NCBI GenBank assembly: GCA_030734395.1
Contig: JAUZTG010000020.1
Location: 1,736,001 to 1,800,000 of the forward strand
DNA: 64,000 nucleotides
DNA from: Sarocladium kiliense
Taxonomy: Eukaryota > Ascomycota > Sordariomycetes > Hypocreales > Sarocladiaceae
Reading direction: 5' to 3'
Within the stretch, counting starts at the first letter, position 1; each line of letters opens with the position of its first letter. Of the stretch, positions 53,103 through 64,000 are shown in pieces. Below the pieces are notes generated by a model. The model saw nothing but the letters and a program-made list of their open reading frames with translations. It was not told the origin of the DNA and ran no database searches. The translations under genes and the position numbers were made by a program.

Positions 53103-54953
53103 TTACACCTTCGTATCGTGATGGGCGATCTCCGTCTCTATCTTTTCCTCATTCATATAGCTCTCCATTGACAGGTTGCACTGATAGTCTAGTTGAAGAG
53201 AATGGTGTCAGAGAGATTGTTCATCATAATACAGAGGATTGCATGCGTCGGGGATGCTAGAAGCACTTACCTTTAAACTTGCGGGCGGGCACACGAGCTT
53301 CGAACATGGCGTCCAGCTCAGCAGGAGTCCTGCCCTTGGTCTCCGGAAGGTACAGGTACGTGAGGGTGATACATCCAGCCATCCAACCGGCGAAGACGAG
53401 GTAGGTCTTTGGGCCAAGGTTACCTCTGCAAGGAATCGTTTCGTTAGTCGTGGGATACAGGAGATAGAGCAGACCGCTCGAAGGAGGAGGAGTAAAGGAG
53501 CAGTTGAACTTACGCATCAGGCTGAGATATGTACGGCAGCACGTAAATGACAACAGTAGAGAAAGCAGCCAGCGTCAAGAAGGAGAAGGAACTGGTCTTG
53601 TTGCGAAGACGAGCTGTCGGGATCTCCGATGAGACGACATAAGTAAGAGGTCCGAATCCAGCCGCGAAGAAGAATGAAAAGAGCATGCACATGCTCGCAA
53701 TAGCCTTAGCGATGCTGGGGTTTCCTGCGTAGTTCATGAAACCAAGGACGCCGACAACAAGATCGATGCAGAAGACCATGGTGAAGGTGCTGAGGGCGAG
53801 GGTTCGGCGACCGAGTCTATCAACGAGGTAGATACCGGTCACTGCGCCGGCTAACGCGAGGATAGCGCCGACCATGGTTAGGAGGAAGGGGGAGACGTCG
53901 CCGCTGACGGTGGCGAGGAAGATGGTTGCGTAGTTAGTCGCAAATGCGATACCAGAGAGCTGCTGCATGTTGCCAATTGACATAGCCAGGAGAGTTCGGC
54001 GGAGGTTGGTTCCGCGGAAGATGTCAACCCAGGGAATCTTAGAGTCGTCCTCGCGAATAGATGCTTGAGCCTTCAGAGCCGCGAATTCAGCCAGGATCTC
54101 CGCCTCAGGGTAGCCGCTGCGAACGCTCCTGAGAGATTTGAGGGCGTCATTGTCGCGGGACTTGGTAAGGTACCAGGTTGGTGAATCGTCGATGAAGAAC
54201 AGACCGATGAAGAGAATGACGGGGAAGAGGATGCCGAGGCCAAGGGGGAGGCGGAAAGACATGGGAGACATTTCGGTGCTCATGGACCAGTTGACACCGC
54301 TGGCGACGACGGCTGCCGTGTTGATGAGGACGATGGAGGTTCCAACGATGGCGCCACGGACGTTCTCGGGTGCGATCTCGGCCATGTACGTTGAGCCGAG
54401 GACAATGAAGAGCCAGATGGCAACATCTAGAAGGAGTTGGCATGAGTACGGAGAGGATGACTTGTGATTCGAGGGTCAAAACTTACTGGCAATCCAACGA
54501 CCGACAACAATTTCTGGAATACCGAAAGCAGCAGTCTGGATAGCGCTTCCAACAGCACTGAAGACGCAGCCAACAAGGATCATCTTCTTGCGGCCGTACT
54601 TGTCCGCAAATTTGGCAGCTAGTGGCAAACCGAGGACACAGCCGGTAACAGGAAGAGCGGTCATGATGGAGATATCGGTTGAGGTGAGGTATGGCATGCC
54701 ATTGGGGAGGTGGCTGTGGGAGACTTGGTTGATGAAGGGCACCATGGCGAGGATACCGCTGCCGATGGCACCGTCGTAGCCGAAGGTGAAGAAGGCCATG
54801 GCCATGAGGAAGGCTAACAGTTGTTGTTAGGTGACAAGATTGGAGTCAAAGGGGTGATAAGAATCACTTACTGGAGTAGACCAGCTTTGGACTACGAAAG
54901 AAGTTTGCCAGCGAATTGGTTCGCGGCGAGGCATGATGATGGTCGGCAGTCAT
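53103..54953 (-). CDS. MFS sugar transporter (hexose/lactose permease type)
   Basis: Exons 54872-54953, 54487-54813, 53514-54426, 53271-53425 and 53103-53188 join in phase to 520 residues. Sugar-porter signatures are in order: FTFGYDGAIGSG in helix 1, KFADKYGRKKM in the loop between helices 2 and 3, GSTYMAEIAPENVRG, FIDDSPTWYL after helix 6, GIYLVDRLGRRTL, and YLPETKGRTPAELD near the C-terminus. The last exon adds a short cytosolic tail (EEKIETEIAHHDTKV). It imports hexose or disaccharide by proton symport at the plasma membrane. The promoter holds several CTGGGG/CCGGGG boxes (55142-55237), as expected for CreA glucose repression. Confidence 0.93.
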
Positions 54954-55862
54954 GGTGAAGGCCAAGACGGTTGCCGATGAGAGATGTTTGACGATGAAGG
55001 AAACAGAGAAGGTAGTTGTGATGTTGCCAATTCTGAGTCAAGTGATCCAGAGAGATGCTGCAAGTCCCCACGTCTTGAGTGCCGCTTGGCCCAGGATCAC
55101 GGAACTCGAAATAATGGGCTCGATGAGAGGTTATATACATACCCCGGCTCCAAAATTGAACCCTGGGCCTGGGGCTGGCGCGGAGACATGGAGGTTCCTT
55201 GGGGGAAGATGGGGAACCTGGAGTGACCTTCCCGGGGCTGAAGAGTTGGGGAATTGGAAGACTTGACAGGATCAGACGATGCAAGACAAGACTAGGAAGC
55301 AATTGACGTCTCAATTTGCGCAGTCTAGCCATCCCTCCCCACGGATCCCCAATGCCGAGACCACCCCCCAGGACACGCTACCACGCTATAGACAGGATCG
55401 TGGGGCGGTATTCTGCTGGATCGTCCTATTTCTTTTTGGGCCAAAAGCCGCGACTCCAGGCCCATGTGAGGTGGAGGAAATGTTCCCGCTATGCGCTGCC
55501 GAGAGGAGACGGGGATATTCCCAATGCGGCCAAGTACAGCGCCCACTACCACGCGGCATTGAGACTCAGCATGGGGATGATCTAGATGCGAGGAGACTCC
55601 TGATGCTTTGAGTGGTGGTTTCTTGATGTCTGTTGGATCTTAAGAAGGTTCCAGCGAAGAGAGATCTGTGTCGGCAACGGGTTCGTGAGAGACTCCGAGG
55701 CTTTGAGGGACATTTCGTTCTTTGGTCGTATAAGACGAGAAACTTCACGCGGCTAATTTCCCTCTTGGCAAGGTTGTTGCAGGATCAAGCACAGAATCTC
55801 GCTTCGCAGAGACGAAAGAGCCATAATTGTCTTTCTTCGCGACCAGCGACGTGTAAGCAAGA
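54954..55862. other. Divergent promoter of sugar transporter and carboxylesterase
   Basis: 909 bp. A TATATAA-like element lies near 55130 on the minus strand for the transporter, and GC boxes at 55142-55237. No gene seen. Confidence 0.5.
55142..55237. promoter_or_regulatory. Cluster of CreA-like SYGGRG boxes
   Basis: CCCCGG (55142-55147, minus match), CTGGGG (55169-55174) and CCGGGG (55232-55237) fit the SYGGRG core bound by CreA-type glucose repressors. They are about 190-285 bp upstream of the transporter ATG. Binding is inferred. Confidence 0.4.
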
Positions 55863-57643
55863 ATGACTGTGTCAGACTACACCCTCAACCACCCTGAGCT
55901 GGGCAACATCATCGGCTTCGCCAGAGACGACGATGTTGTCCAGTTTCGTGGGATCCCGTTCGCGTCGATACCTGGTCGCTTCCGCCAGAGCATCGTCAGA
56001 GGGGGACAGTTGCCTTCGCAGCCTTTTGATGCTCGTCAAGCAGGGTAAGTTCGCATAGCCAAAATATTGTCCTGCAGAGCCGAAGAGCAATTGACTAACT
56101 CAATGCCTTCAGACCCGAATGCCCTCAATTGATCCTTCCTTACCCTCCGTATTGGACGGCACCCCCTCCCAGTGGGTATCCTACTTTACAGAAGCCTACT
56201 CAGCATGAGTTCAATTGCCTGAACCTTGCCATCACTGCACCGCGCAAGGTGCTTGAATCTGGCCAAACCGTCCCCGTCTTGGTCTTCATCCATGGCGGCG
56301 CCTTCATGGGCGGCAGCCAGTCAATACAACTTTCCGGGCGCGAAGTCTACGACGCCACCAACCTGGTCCGGGCAAGTCTGGCACGAGAACAACCTGTCGT
56401 GGTAGTCACCATCAATTACCGCGTGGGGCTTCTTGGGTTTCTCACTTCGGAAAGGTTAGCTGAGCGAAGCCGTGCGCTTGGTGAAGCGGTTGGAAACTAC
56501 GGACTTCATGATCAGAGACAGGCGCTTGAATGGGTCTCTCAGTTCATCAATGGTTTTGGAGGGGCACCTGATCGGATCACAATCCACGGAACCAGCGCCG
56601 GAGGTGCCTCGTGTCATTTCCAGGTCAATTTCCCTAACCGAAAGTTCCATAGCGCGATTCTGTCCAGCGGAACATCCGTCGGCATCGCGTCGCGGCCATT
56701 GCTGTGGCATCAAGAACGCTTCGAATATGTCATAGCACACATTCCGGGCTTGAAGGCTGACGATTCGGGTCTGCTTGACTCATTGGTAGATCTTCCACTG
56801 GATCAGCTCCTTCCAGCATCACCGCCGTCGCTTTACAGCCCACTTGTTGATGGCGAATGGGTCCCCGAGGCAGGTCTCAAGCCAACACTGGAGAAGTTGA
56901 GTCAGACCGGCGAGACCTTGCCGAACTTGATGATTGGCGCAACAGAGTATGAGCGAGATCTCACATTACTGCTGTTGTCGGACATGTCGAAGCCTCTGCC
57001 ACATCCACCCCGGCCAGAGGCACAGATCCTGCCCATGGCGCAGGACGTACTCGCAGGTAGCGCCATGATCCCTCAGCTGGACTCGAGCGACAGCCCCTTC
57101 TCCGTCCCTGCAGTTTCTCAAGCCTACGATTTGAGCCGAGAAAAGCCGTCGCTGGACTCTTTTGAAGATCTGGCAGGTCTGATGGCAGATGTTGCATTCC
57201 GTGTCCCACCGTTGTACTCGGCAGCGGTTATCAAGAAGCATCAGAAGACGCACGGCAAGACCGCGGGCGCGGCACCTGTGCTTCTCTACGAAATCCAGGC
57301 TACGAACCCGTACAAGAACTGGCCGCTGAGCTACAAGAGGGCCAACCACGGCATCAACGACATCATGCTCTTCAACCCAGCGGAGGATCAAGTTCCAACC
57401 GAGCACCTGGAGAACTGGCGAACTGCGGTGTCACAGATCCAAGCGGCCTGGCTTGACTTCTCTCACGGAAAGATGCCATGGACACCTTTTGAGGGATCCC
57501 AGGACGTCGATTCTTTTGGGGGTATCTACGTGTTCCCGGATGGTGGGGAGGGTCGATTGTGTCAGAACTTGGATGATGTCGATGGCAAGAAGACAGCCAC
57601 GAGATGGCGTGCTCTTCTCAGCACCGCTCTAGAAAGCATATAG
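55863..57643 (+). CDS. Type B carboxylesterase
   Basis: Exons 55863-56044 and 56113-57643 join in phase to 570 residues. Landmarks: VVQFRGIPFASIPGRF near the N-terminus, ECPQL after the intron, oxyanion motif FIHGGAFMGGS near residue 115, TINYRVGLLGFL, the nucleophile elbow IHGTSAGGAS with Ser near residue 218, and the His region KRANHGINDIMLF near residue 480. There is no signal peptide, so the enzyme is probably intracellular, unlike secreted lipases of the family. It would hydrolyse esters of xenobiotics or metabolites. It is divergent from the sugar transporter. Confidence 0.92.
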
Positions 57644-57893
57644 GTATCCTGCATTCGTAGGGAATCTTGATAGTTAAATGAATAGTAGCCAAAGCGGCCA
57701 TCTCGGGAAGCAAAGGTTTTCAGGTTCTTCGGTACATCACAAAGCATAGGACACTATTGTTTGGACTAGCTTCAATTGACTATCCTGGCCCGTTTGGGCA
57801 AGAAGAGGAATTGCCTACATATGGTGGACAGGAGCATTGCCCATTAATGCCATCTTGACCCTTCGCAGAGAGCGCTTGATGGGGCTAGGAGCA

Positions 57894-60082
57894 CTATACT
57901 ACACGAATGTAGTAGAAGCCATCTTCAAACTTCTCACAGGGGAGGTTTGACGCGGAATTCTCATCGGGCGAGCAACGAGGCTCGGCCGTGATGATCGCCT
58001 GTTCATCCGACACCTCAGCTACACCAATCCTTTTGAACACCCCAAGCGCACCATTGACTACTTCGAGCAACAAAAAGCTTGCCGACGTTCCTTCGTGATC
58101 AGAGATGACCTGCATGCAATATATATCTCTGGTAAGATCGTCGGGGACAGCATCGAGTCGAATGTCACGCAAAGCCTCGACAACGTCGTCGCTGGAGCTA
58201 CAACGTTCATAGAAGAGCCTCTTCGCTTTGACAAGAAAACCCCAGTGCCAATTATTCGCCTTGTTGGTGTCCTCGCAGCAGCATTGAAGAATCTTGCAGG
58301 GGTAAAGGACGCCGCGAAGCTGGATCCAGCCACCCTTGACCGCACCGGTGTCGTCTGTGGTAACATGGTCGAGGTGAAGGTCCGTCACTTCCATCACAGC
58401 CTTGTCATTATCGTGTGGTACGTACGAAGGGAGGTCTATTGTGCCGTTAACGCTGGCCCAGGACCAGGTAGGGCAACGATACTCTGCTTCTTCCCCCGCG
58501 TCACCCCCAGACTGGTCGGCATCAAGGACACGGCACTTCCATGTGAGCTGCCTCTCGAGATCTGATCTCCACAGGCCTGCAATGTATCGATCATGAAATG
58601 CCGACCGACAGACCTTTGCGATTGCGGACAACGCAGGAAGCTTATCCCGATTATATGTCAGGAGGCAAGTTGAGAAGTCCCGCACGATCGTGGGCCACCA
58701 CAGTCGCGGATAATCTACGCCTGGATATTCGCTATGGCGTTCCGCAAGTGTGGTTTTAAAGGCCCATGCACCCCATGGTCCCAATATATGGCCATCTGAT
58801 ATGCCTAAGGGGTATATGTCGACCGCTTCGATTTCTTTACACTCCCACAGCAGGTACTGACGACCGAAGTGTAGCGTACGAGGTGACAGTAGCCGCTCTT
58901 GATATACCCAAGCGCGCTTGTTCAAGTCCGCACTGTTAACTTGGTCCCAGAAGTACTTGTAGGCGATATAGTAGAATTCGTTGCTTCCTACGCGTGCGAC
59001 TGGCGGAGTCACCTTCGACGGATCACGCGCGGCGAACATTGTCTGACTGCTATTAGAAGCATCCAGCGCCGAAATGGTACATAAAGACTTGCGGTATATG
59101 TCCCCCATCTTTGAGACTTGGCTTTGCCAGTCTGCCATGTCGTCGCCCTCTTGGATAATACATAGTGAGTCAATCCACAGGTACTTGACTCCAAGGGAGC
59201 GAACAGTTTGAACAGCGTCCTGATAGAGCTGAGGTAGCGAATCAATGCGGATACCTTTGAGAAAGCTATCTCGGTTCTTCACGGTTAGCCGTATGGTCTT
59301 ATGCGAAGCGGCATCTCCCCATCGATGGCTTAAGGTCATGTAAGGTCCATCAGGGCGCGTAACCTCAGTCTCGATCAGACGAAGCTGAGAGCTGTCTGGC
59401 AGAGGCTCACAGTCCAAGAGGCGGCCTGGGTACCATTGCGAGGACGATGATCCTGTCTTCCCACACTCCTCATGTGTATCTCGGCAGGTCTTGATCCATT
59501 GTTGGGCGATAGCCATGCTTGGAGCTGAGTCAGTCCTGGCAGGGAGATCAGCCAATGTCTGTGGTTCTTGATGAGCGTTAACTATTGAAACAGAGATGAG
59601 GGCGGCCTTTGCAGGAAGGCTGGGCCAGGTCGAATTTTCGCACCTTCATTGAAAGCTTGAGCTGCAAACCAGCAAGTACTAGGGAACGGCTCATCCCAAG
59701 AGCCATCTACCCCATGGTACAAAATATCGAAGTCGCACACGGGATTCGAAGATCCAAGGGATCCCGTGCCCTCGCTCCAATGGTGAACTGTGAATGATGT
59801 TGTCCGAAAGTTATCTGGAATCTCCTCATTGCCTCGGAGCTGACCATTGCCTTCCGCATCGGCATGCTCCTTTATCTTGCCCCAGTCAGAGGGATCCAGT
59901 CGGTCCCAAAGGACGTTGCAGACATAACAGCCACTTGCAACTGCGTGGAAAAGGCTGCTTGGTTGCAAATGATGTGGGTGCCTCTGTCGCCCTTGGGGCA
60001 ATTCCACATAGCGGTCTTTGTCGTAAAGCTTCTTGGTCTGAGCGACATGGGAAACCACGTTCTCGCAGGCGCTACAGAGCAT
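57894..60082 (-). CDS. HET-domain protein 2
   Basis: Exons 59644-60082 and 57894-59581 join in phase (GAA-G / TT-AAC) to 708 residues; without this 62-nt intron the gene would look split by a stop at 59582. The N-terminus has paired cysteines (MLCSACENVV, GCYVCNVLW), the usual pre-HET module. The HET domain (about residues 215-365) shows YMTLSHRWGD, LPQLYQDAVQTVRSLGVKYLWIDSLCIIQ and KMGDIYRKSLCTISA. The later part has RAWVYQERLLSPRTLHF and RCPTWSWASVNG, typical of this class. Non-self recognition and cell death is the family role. The ATG at 60082 opens the cysteine module. Confidence 0.88.
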
Positions 60083-63000
60083 CTTCGAAAGGGATAATTC
60101 AAGGCATTCAGGCAAATGACTGAGACGCACGCTGAGTGCTTAAAGGTGTGGCTGTCTTGTGTCTGGAATTGGGCAAAGGTTCGCTGCGTAGGGAGAGGCA
60201 GATGGGTAACGAGGCGCAGCCTGCACCCACTTGGCAATGAGTAGGATGCATCGACATCAGTGAACGACCGTCTCCAGGCTAAGTCATGCTCGTCACAGGA
60301 GTCACGCAGAAAAAATTATTCAAGGTCAGGGATAGTTCAGGACATAGCATCCAAAGTAATTTTGGCACCACAAGCCCACGTGGTTTAAGACTTTAAGGTG
60401 AGTTCTCCTAAAGGATAAGGTACTTAGCGATGAAGCTCCATCACGAAGCCAAGGTATATCAGGCAATTTCAAGAGAAAACATGCAGCTTTGCCTCACCTG
60501 CAAAACCAAGGTCGAATTACCGTGAGATACACAGTCAATGCACTCTTATAGGTTGTATTCCAAATCCCACGGCCTGGCGATCAGCTGTGCGATCCGTGTT
60601 GCCACGGGACCATGTACCTTATGGTCCCTTACCCTGGAGAGGTGAAGCCATAACGCCTGTGCAATTCGATCACAGAATCATAACGCATACCAATTCCATA
60701 CCTAAGAACGAAGCAAATCAGCCATTTCGCTTTTGGTTCAAAGATTTGGTGCCACGATTGTGCTTCCGAACAATGCTCTAGAGACGGACGTGGAGAATTT
60801 GGGTCGTAAGGTCGTAAGGCCCATATCGAAAGTGAGAACAACCGCTCTTCGAACTACCTAGAGCTCAACACACCGAATACCCCTTCGGAAACCCCAGCGA
60901 GATGTGAAATTGCCGATGCCCTCAGCTTTCAGCTCAACGCATATAAAGTAGTTCCACATGAAGTCTACAGCACTTGTTATTCGATGAATGAACCCACTGC
61001 GAAGAGCAGCAGCCAGATCGACGGGCCCCCCATGAGCCGCAACCGAAGAAGGCCATACACTCCGGTGCTGCACAGAACTCACATTCGCGCTCGCATGTGA
61101 ACAGCTCCCTTCACCTGGAAGACGGTGTCACTGAATCATCCAATCCTTGTCATCGACCAAAAGTAGGCGCCATATCCCGCAGATCCAGCACTCAAGTCTC
61201 GCCAGGTTCGAATACGGGTTTACGATCATCAGCAACCTCCCACCATCACCGCATCGACGCTCCCCCATCCCTCACGCCCTCTTCACGCAAAACATCTCCT
61301 GGTCTCCCGTAAACCTGGTCTTTGCGCACATGCGGACAGACTCTGCATTCGGTGGCTGATCACTCCAGCCAGACAATTTCCAGCTACCTCCCCACAACAC
61401 CAACACTCACCTGCACGCCGCCTATGCAAGTCTCTGTCTTGTCCTATCTGACTTGTCCAATTTCACAGTCTAACGCATGCATCCGCCAGAAGTGAATCAT
61501 CAGACCGGACCCTAGACTGCCTTGCCACTTTTCTCCTTCGTCTCGCCTTGCCTACTCTACGCGACTGTTACTCCTGTCAGAGAGCACTGGACAACGATTG
61601 GGCTCGAAGGTCTCGGGAAGGCAAATGATTCCCGTCTCGGGCGTGCCCTTTCTGGACTTGTCTATCGGGAAGACAGCCTGAGTCACATGAAAAGTCTCGT
61701 CTGTGGCGGTGTAGCGAGGGGAATTGCAGGCGAGCAGGTTGGTTTGCTGGCCGCGGACGGCTGCTTGCATGGTCCACCGCCTCATCTTCATCGACTGGTG
61801 CCCTCTCACCCTCTTTCACTCACAACCTCCCTCTTCGTCACAATTGCTGAACTGTGCATCAAGCTGTGAAACATAAAGTACTCCAGGAGAGTTGTCTCAT
61901 GCCATTCGGTCTTGATGCGGGGTTTTATCCTACCTAGCTTACTGAATACCTTCGCATCAGTCTGTCGACCTACGCATTCACCCCCACGGTGACACGACAT
62001 GGACTAGGTGCAGCTCATTTGCATCTTTTACACCCCAAGACCGTGCGAATCGACACAAAGACCAGCAAAATGAGTTGGGGACTTCGCACGATGTAGCAAT
62101 CACATCATGCAACGTCAGACGGCCCTCCTCGCCACCTGAGTCCCGGCCTGCATTTTCAGTCGGCTTGCAAGCAGGCAAGCCATGACGATTGTCGACTGTT
62201 TGTTTGCTACACCTGTCCAGCCAACCAATTCTCACCACAACATCCCCTCCTCGACCCGTATCCCGCATACTTGCAGGAGATGACCAATCTTTCCACACCA
62301 TCAGCCAAGGAATTCCTGTCTCTTTGTCTCGGGTGTTTGCTTCTCTGACCCGATCCCGTCGCTCTGTCCTATGTGACGAGCACTCCGGACTTAACAAAAG
62401 ACATACGCCCCTGTAGCCCTGCCTTTGGCTCGGCCATGGATGTTCTTATCGTCTCAGCTGACGGGAGGATGCATCATGGACCAGACTAGACTTGCGCGCG
62501 GGTGATGTGGAATGTTTGCTTTGAGGAGCAGAGGGGGAGATCACATCGAGGACGGGAGGGAGAGCAAGAAGACAGGAAGAGGTAACCAGTAGACGGGTCG
62601 GGTTGTCTCTATTCCCTCCAACTTATACAGAATGATGTCCAGCCGTCTCCCACGGAGATATTCTTCTCTTTCTTTCATCATCCATGAATTTCTTCAACCG
62701 ATACCTGATCAGTGTTAACCATTTGTCAACTTAACTCTCTTTATACTTCCTCTAAGTGCCGAATAAGCCTTTAGTATTACCTTTTCCAACTTCTCGTTCC
62801 TCCTCCTTCTGTACCCACGGCAACCCCCAGAAAGAGCCCAAAGTATTTGCGCTGGTAAGCTTCCAACTCTTTACGGCATTCAATACGTCCAAAGGGCGTT
62901 GTCTCAGATGGCTCAGCCATCCTGAGCCTTTGCCTTCCCTGAAAGAGTCACTGTCATTATTCTGTTCTTGTCTCTGACTTGTTGTAGCCTCGCAGAGTCT

Positions 63001-63238
63001 CTTAGTTCACAGTCTCTGTTACTCTACTATACTTGAGGACTCGCTGCCTGCCTCTCCAGCCTTTGTCTTTCCGATTCGATCTCGCGGGCTCGTCGTGCTC
63101 TAAGCAATCAACGTCAAATTACGAAAAGAAACATCTCGCTTCTTTTTGGTAGGTATGCTCTGCACATGCGCCCGAGAGAATTACTCCTGACCTGGTGCCG
63201 TGCCTTCAAGCTCAGCCTTTGCTCTATTTGTCTACCTT

Positions 63239-63301
63239 GTAAGTTTGACCGCACCAAAGCTGCCTACTAATCACTGACATCATGTTTTCGTCCGAATACA
63301 G
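63239..63301 (+). other. Probable 5'UTR intron
   Basis: GTAAGT donor at 63239, CTACTAATCACTGAC branch region and ATACAG acceptor ending at 63301; 63 nt, like the coding introns here. Confidence 0.5.
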
Positions 63302-63330
63302 GCCCTGTGAGACTTGTTGATTCTATTCCT

Positions 63331-63376
63331 GTAAGTCTGCGTACCCTGAATGACAATTTCAAACATGCTGACATAG
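63331..63376 (+). other. Probable second 5'UTR intron
   Basis: GTAAGT donor at 63331, TGCTGAC branch site and CATAG acceptor ending at 63376; 46 nt. Confidence 0.4.
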
Positions 63377-63766
63377 TCGGTTCCTCCGCACCTCAGTCTT
63401 TCTGCTCAATTCAGCAGTTTCTCGGCTTCAACTGCTGCTGTTCTGAGTTTTGGTCTGTTATCCGTCAGCCTCAAAGTAGTCTCGTGACTATACGTGAACT
63501 TTGCGTCAGCTTCTGTCTTGAAAGACGCTCTGACGTTGACTTCATGCTTTACTTGCGTCTTGTCACCTCAAACCGTTGCTCATTCTCTGTCCTTGCTCCC
63601 TCCCCTTTCCCTTCACCGCGCTCCATCTCAGTAGCGCAAGTGCACATTTTCTATGGCTACGATGTCTCATTCGTCCAGTTCTCCCTCTCTCCCCTCCAGA
63701 TCATCTTCCTCTGTATCGCTTTGTTCAAAACTGTCTGGTGGATGTTCAGAGTCCACTATACACGCA

Positions 63767-64000
63767 ATGCCAGGGGCGCCTCACCTGGAACCACTGGAGG
63801 TCGCTCCTATCATTGATGGCTCTGCACGCTTGAGAGGCGAACCGGCTTGCTATATCGTAGAGCCTCACTCGCCATCCGACCCAACCTTGGACATATCTCT
63901 CGTCACCCCTCCTCCTGTATGGCTTCCCGCTCAATCGAAACTTGATCCAGACTTGCCCTGGCTAAAACGCCTGGATGGAGCTCTGCTTGATCCACCTTCG
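63767..64000 (+). CDS. Unknown protein, N-terminal 78 codons, cut by right edge
   Basis: The frame from ATG 63767-63769 stays open to the window end, 78 codons. The peptide starts MPGAPHLEPLEVAPIIDG and contains PACYIVEPHSPSDP, ISLVTPPPVWLPAQ and LPWLKRLDGALLDPPS. It is Pro/Leu/Asp-rich, has no signal peptide, and its codon-like base pattern differs clearly from the pyrimidine-rich leader before it. No domain is visible yet. The long spliced leader suggests a regulator or signalling gene, but that is a guess. Confidence 0.5.
   Translation, partial: MPGAPHLEPLEVAPIIDGSARLRGEPACYIVEPHSPSDPTLDISLVTPPPVWLPAQSKLDPDLPWLKRLDGALLDPPS

Larger units (their letters stand above)
60083..63766. other. Long gene-poor region and leader of the right-edge gene
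   Basis: 3.7 kb without a supported coding region. From about 62640 the plus strand is strongly pyrimidine-rich and contains at least two well-formed introns (63239-63301, 63331-63376), which suggests a long spliced 5' leader for the gene starting at 63767. TATAAAG occurs near 60944. The open frame at 63307-63816 crosses an intron-like element and ends in another frame, so I read it as leader. Confidence 0.5.

Noticed and set aside
59582..60130. Separate small gene upstream of the second HET gene
   Set aside because: A 62-nt intron (59582-59643) joins both parts in phase, and the cysteine module normally precedes HET in one protein; the upstream 16 codons begin with GTG, not ATG.
63307..63816. 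169-codon open frame near the right edge
   Set aside because: Starts with a non-ATG codon, spans a probable 5'UTR intron and is read in a different frame from the coding-like start at 63767.
1..64000. CRISPR array, bacterial operon, rRNA or tRNA genes
   Set aside because: Spliceosomal introns throughout mark eukaryotic DNA; no regular spaced repeats seen, and no convincing cloverleaf with a T-arm consensus found by eye. A tRNA scan would settle the latter.

Overview
The window is nuclear DNA of a filamentous ascomycete. Nearly every gene is split by short introns (46-97 nt, a few longer) with GTAAGT-like donors, CTAAC/CTGAC branch sites and YAG acceptors. HET-domain, Zn2Cys6, LaeA-like, cutinase and MFS genes are abundant. 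The CYP505 start, the SNX3-like gene and the PMT gene point to Sordariomycetes, most likely Hypocreales (Fusarium or a near relative). That placement comes from recall of families, not from a search. I support 27 complete genes, one partial gene at each edge and one clear pseudogene. Exon joins were worked out by hand and every join was checked for reading phase. Layout: 1-7.3 kb is accessory, with the start of a CYP505 fused P450, a HET-domain gene, a stand-alone histidine-type methyltransferase and a secreted L-asparaginase. The last two are flanked by an inverted pair of diverged 125-bp repeats. 7.9-18.9 kb is a housekeeping block: protein O-mannosyltransferase, SF3a subunit 1 (Prp21), SNX3/Grd19, a Rim2-like mitochondrial nucleotide carrier and a short unknown protein. 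19.5-30 kb holds a LaeA-like methyltransferase, then a Zn2Cys6 regulator divergent from a GH32 fructosidase, then a cutinase and a membrane-anchored paraoxonase-like protein; this is a carbohydrate/cutin-use neighbourhood. 31-34.4 kb has an orphan Pro/Tyr-rich protein and a decayed SRPK-like kinase. 34.9-50.7 kb looks like a catabolic or detoxification cluster: an MFS anion permease and an FAD monooxygenase (divergent), a regulator with two tandem zinc clusters, an alpha/beta hydrolase divergent from a second FAD monooxygenase, a dihydroflavonol-reductase-like SDR, a metallo-beta-lactamase-fold hydrolase and a second Zn2Cys6 regulator. The parts (uptake, hydroxylation, ester/lactone opening, reduction, two regulators) fit stepwise breakdown of a small aromatic or lactone/lactam compound, but the substrate is unknown. 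51-60 kb carries a SET-domain protein, a sugar transporter, a type B carboxylesterase and a second HET-domain gene. 60-64 kb is a long pyrimidine-rich leader with 5'UTR introns running into a gene cut by the right edge. Most promising for follow-up: the tandem zinc-cluster regulator and its cluster, three strikingly symmetric promoter elements (262-286, 3388-3411, 23646-23686), the CCGAC-rich divergent promoter at 42.1-42.8 kb, and the inverted repeat pair around the methyltransferase/asparaginase block.
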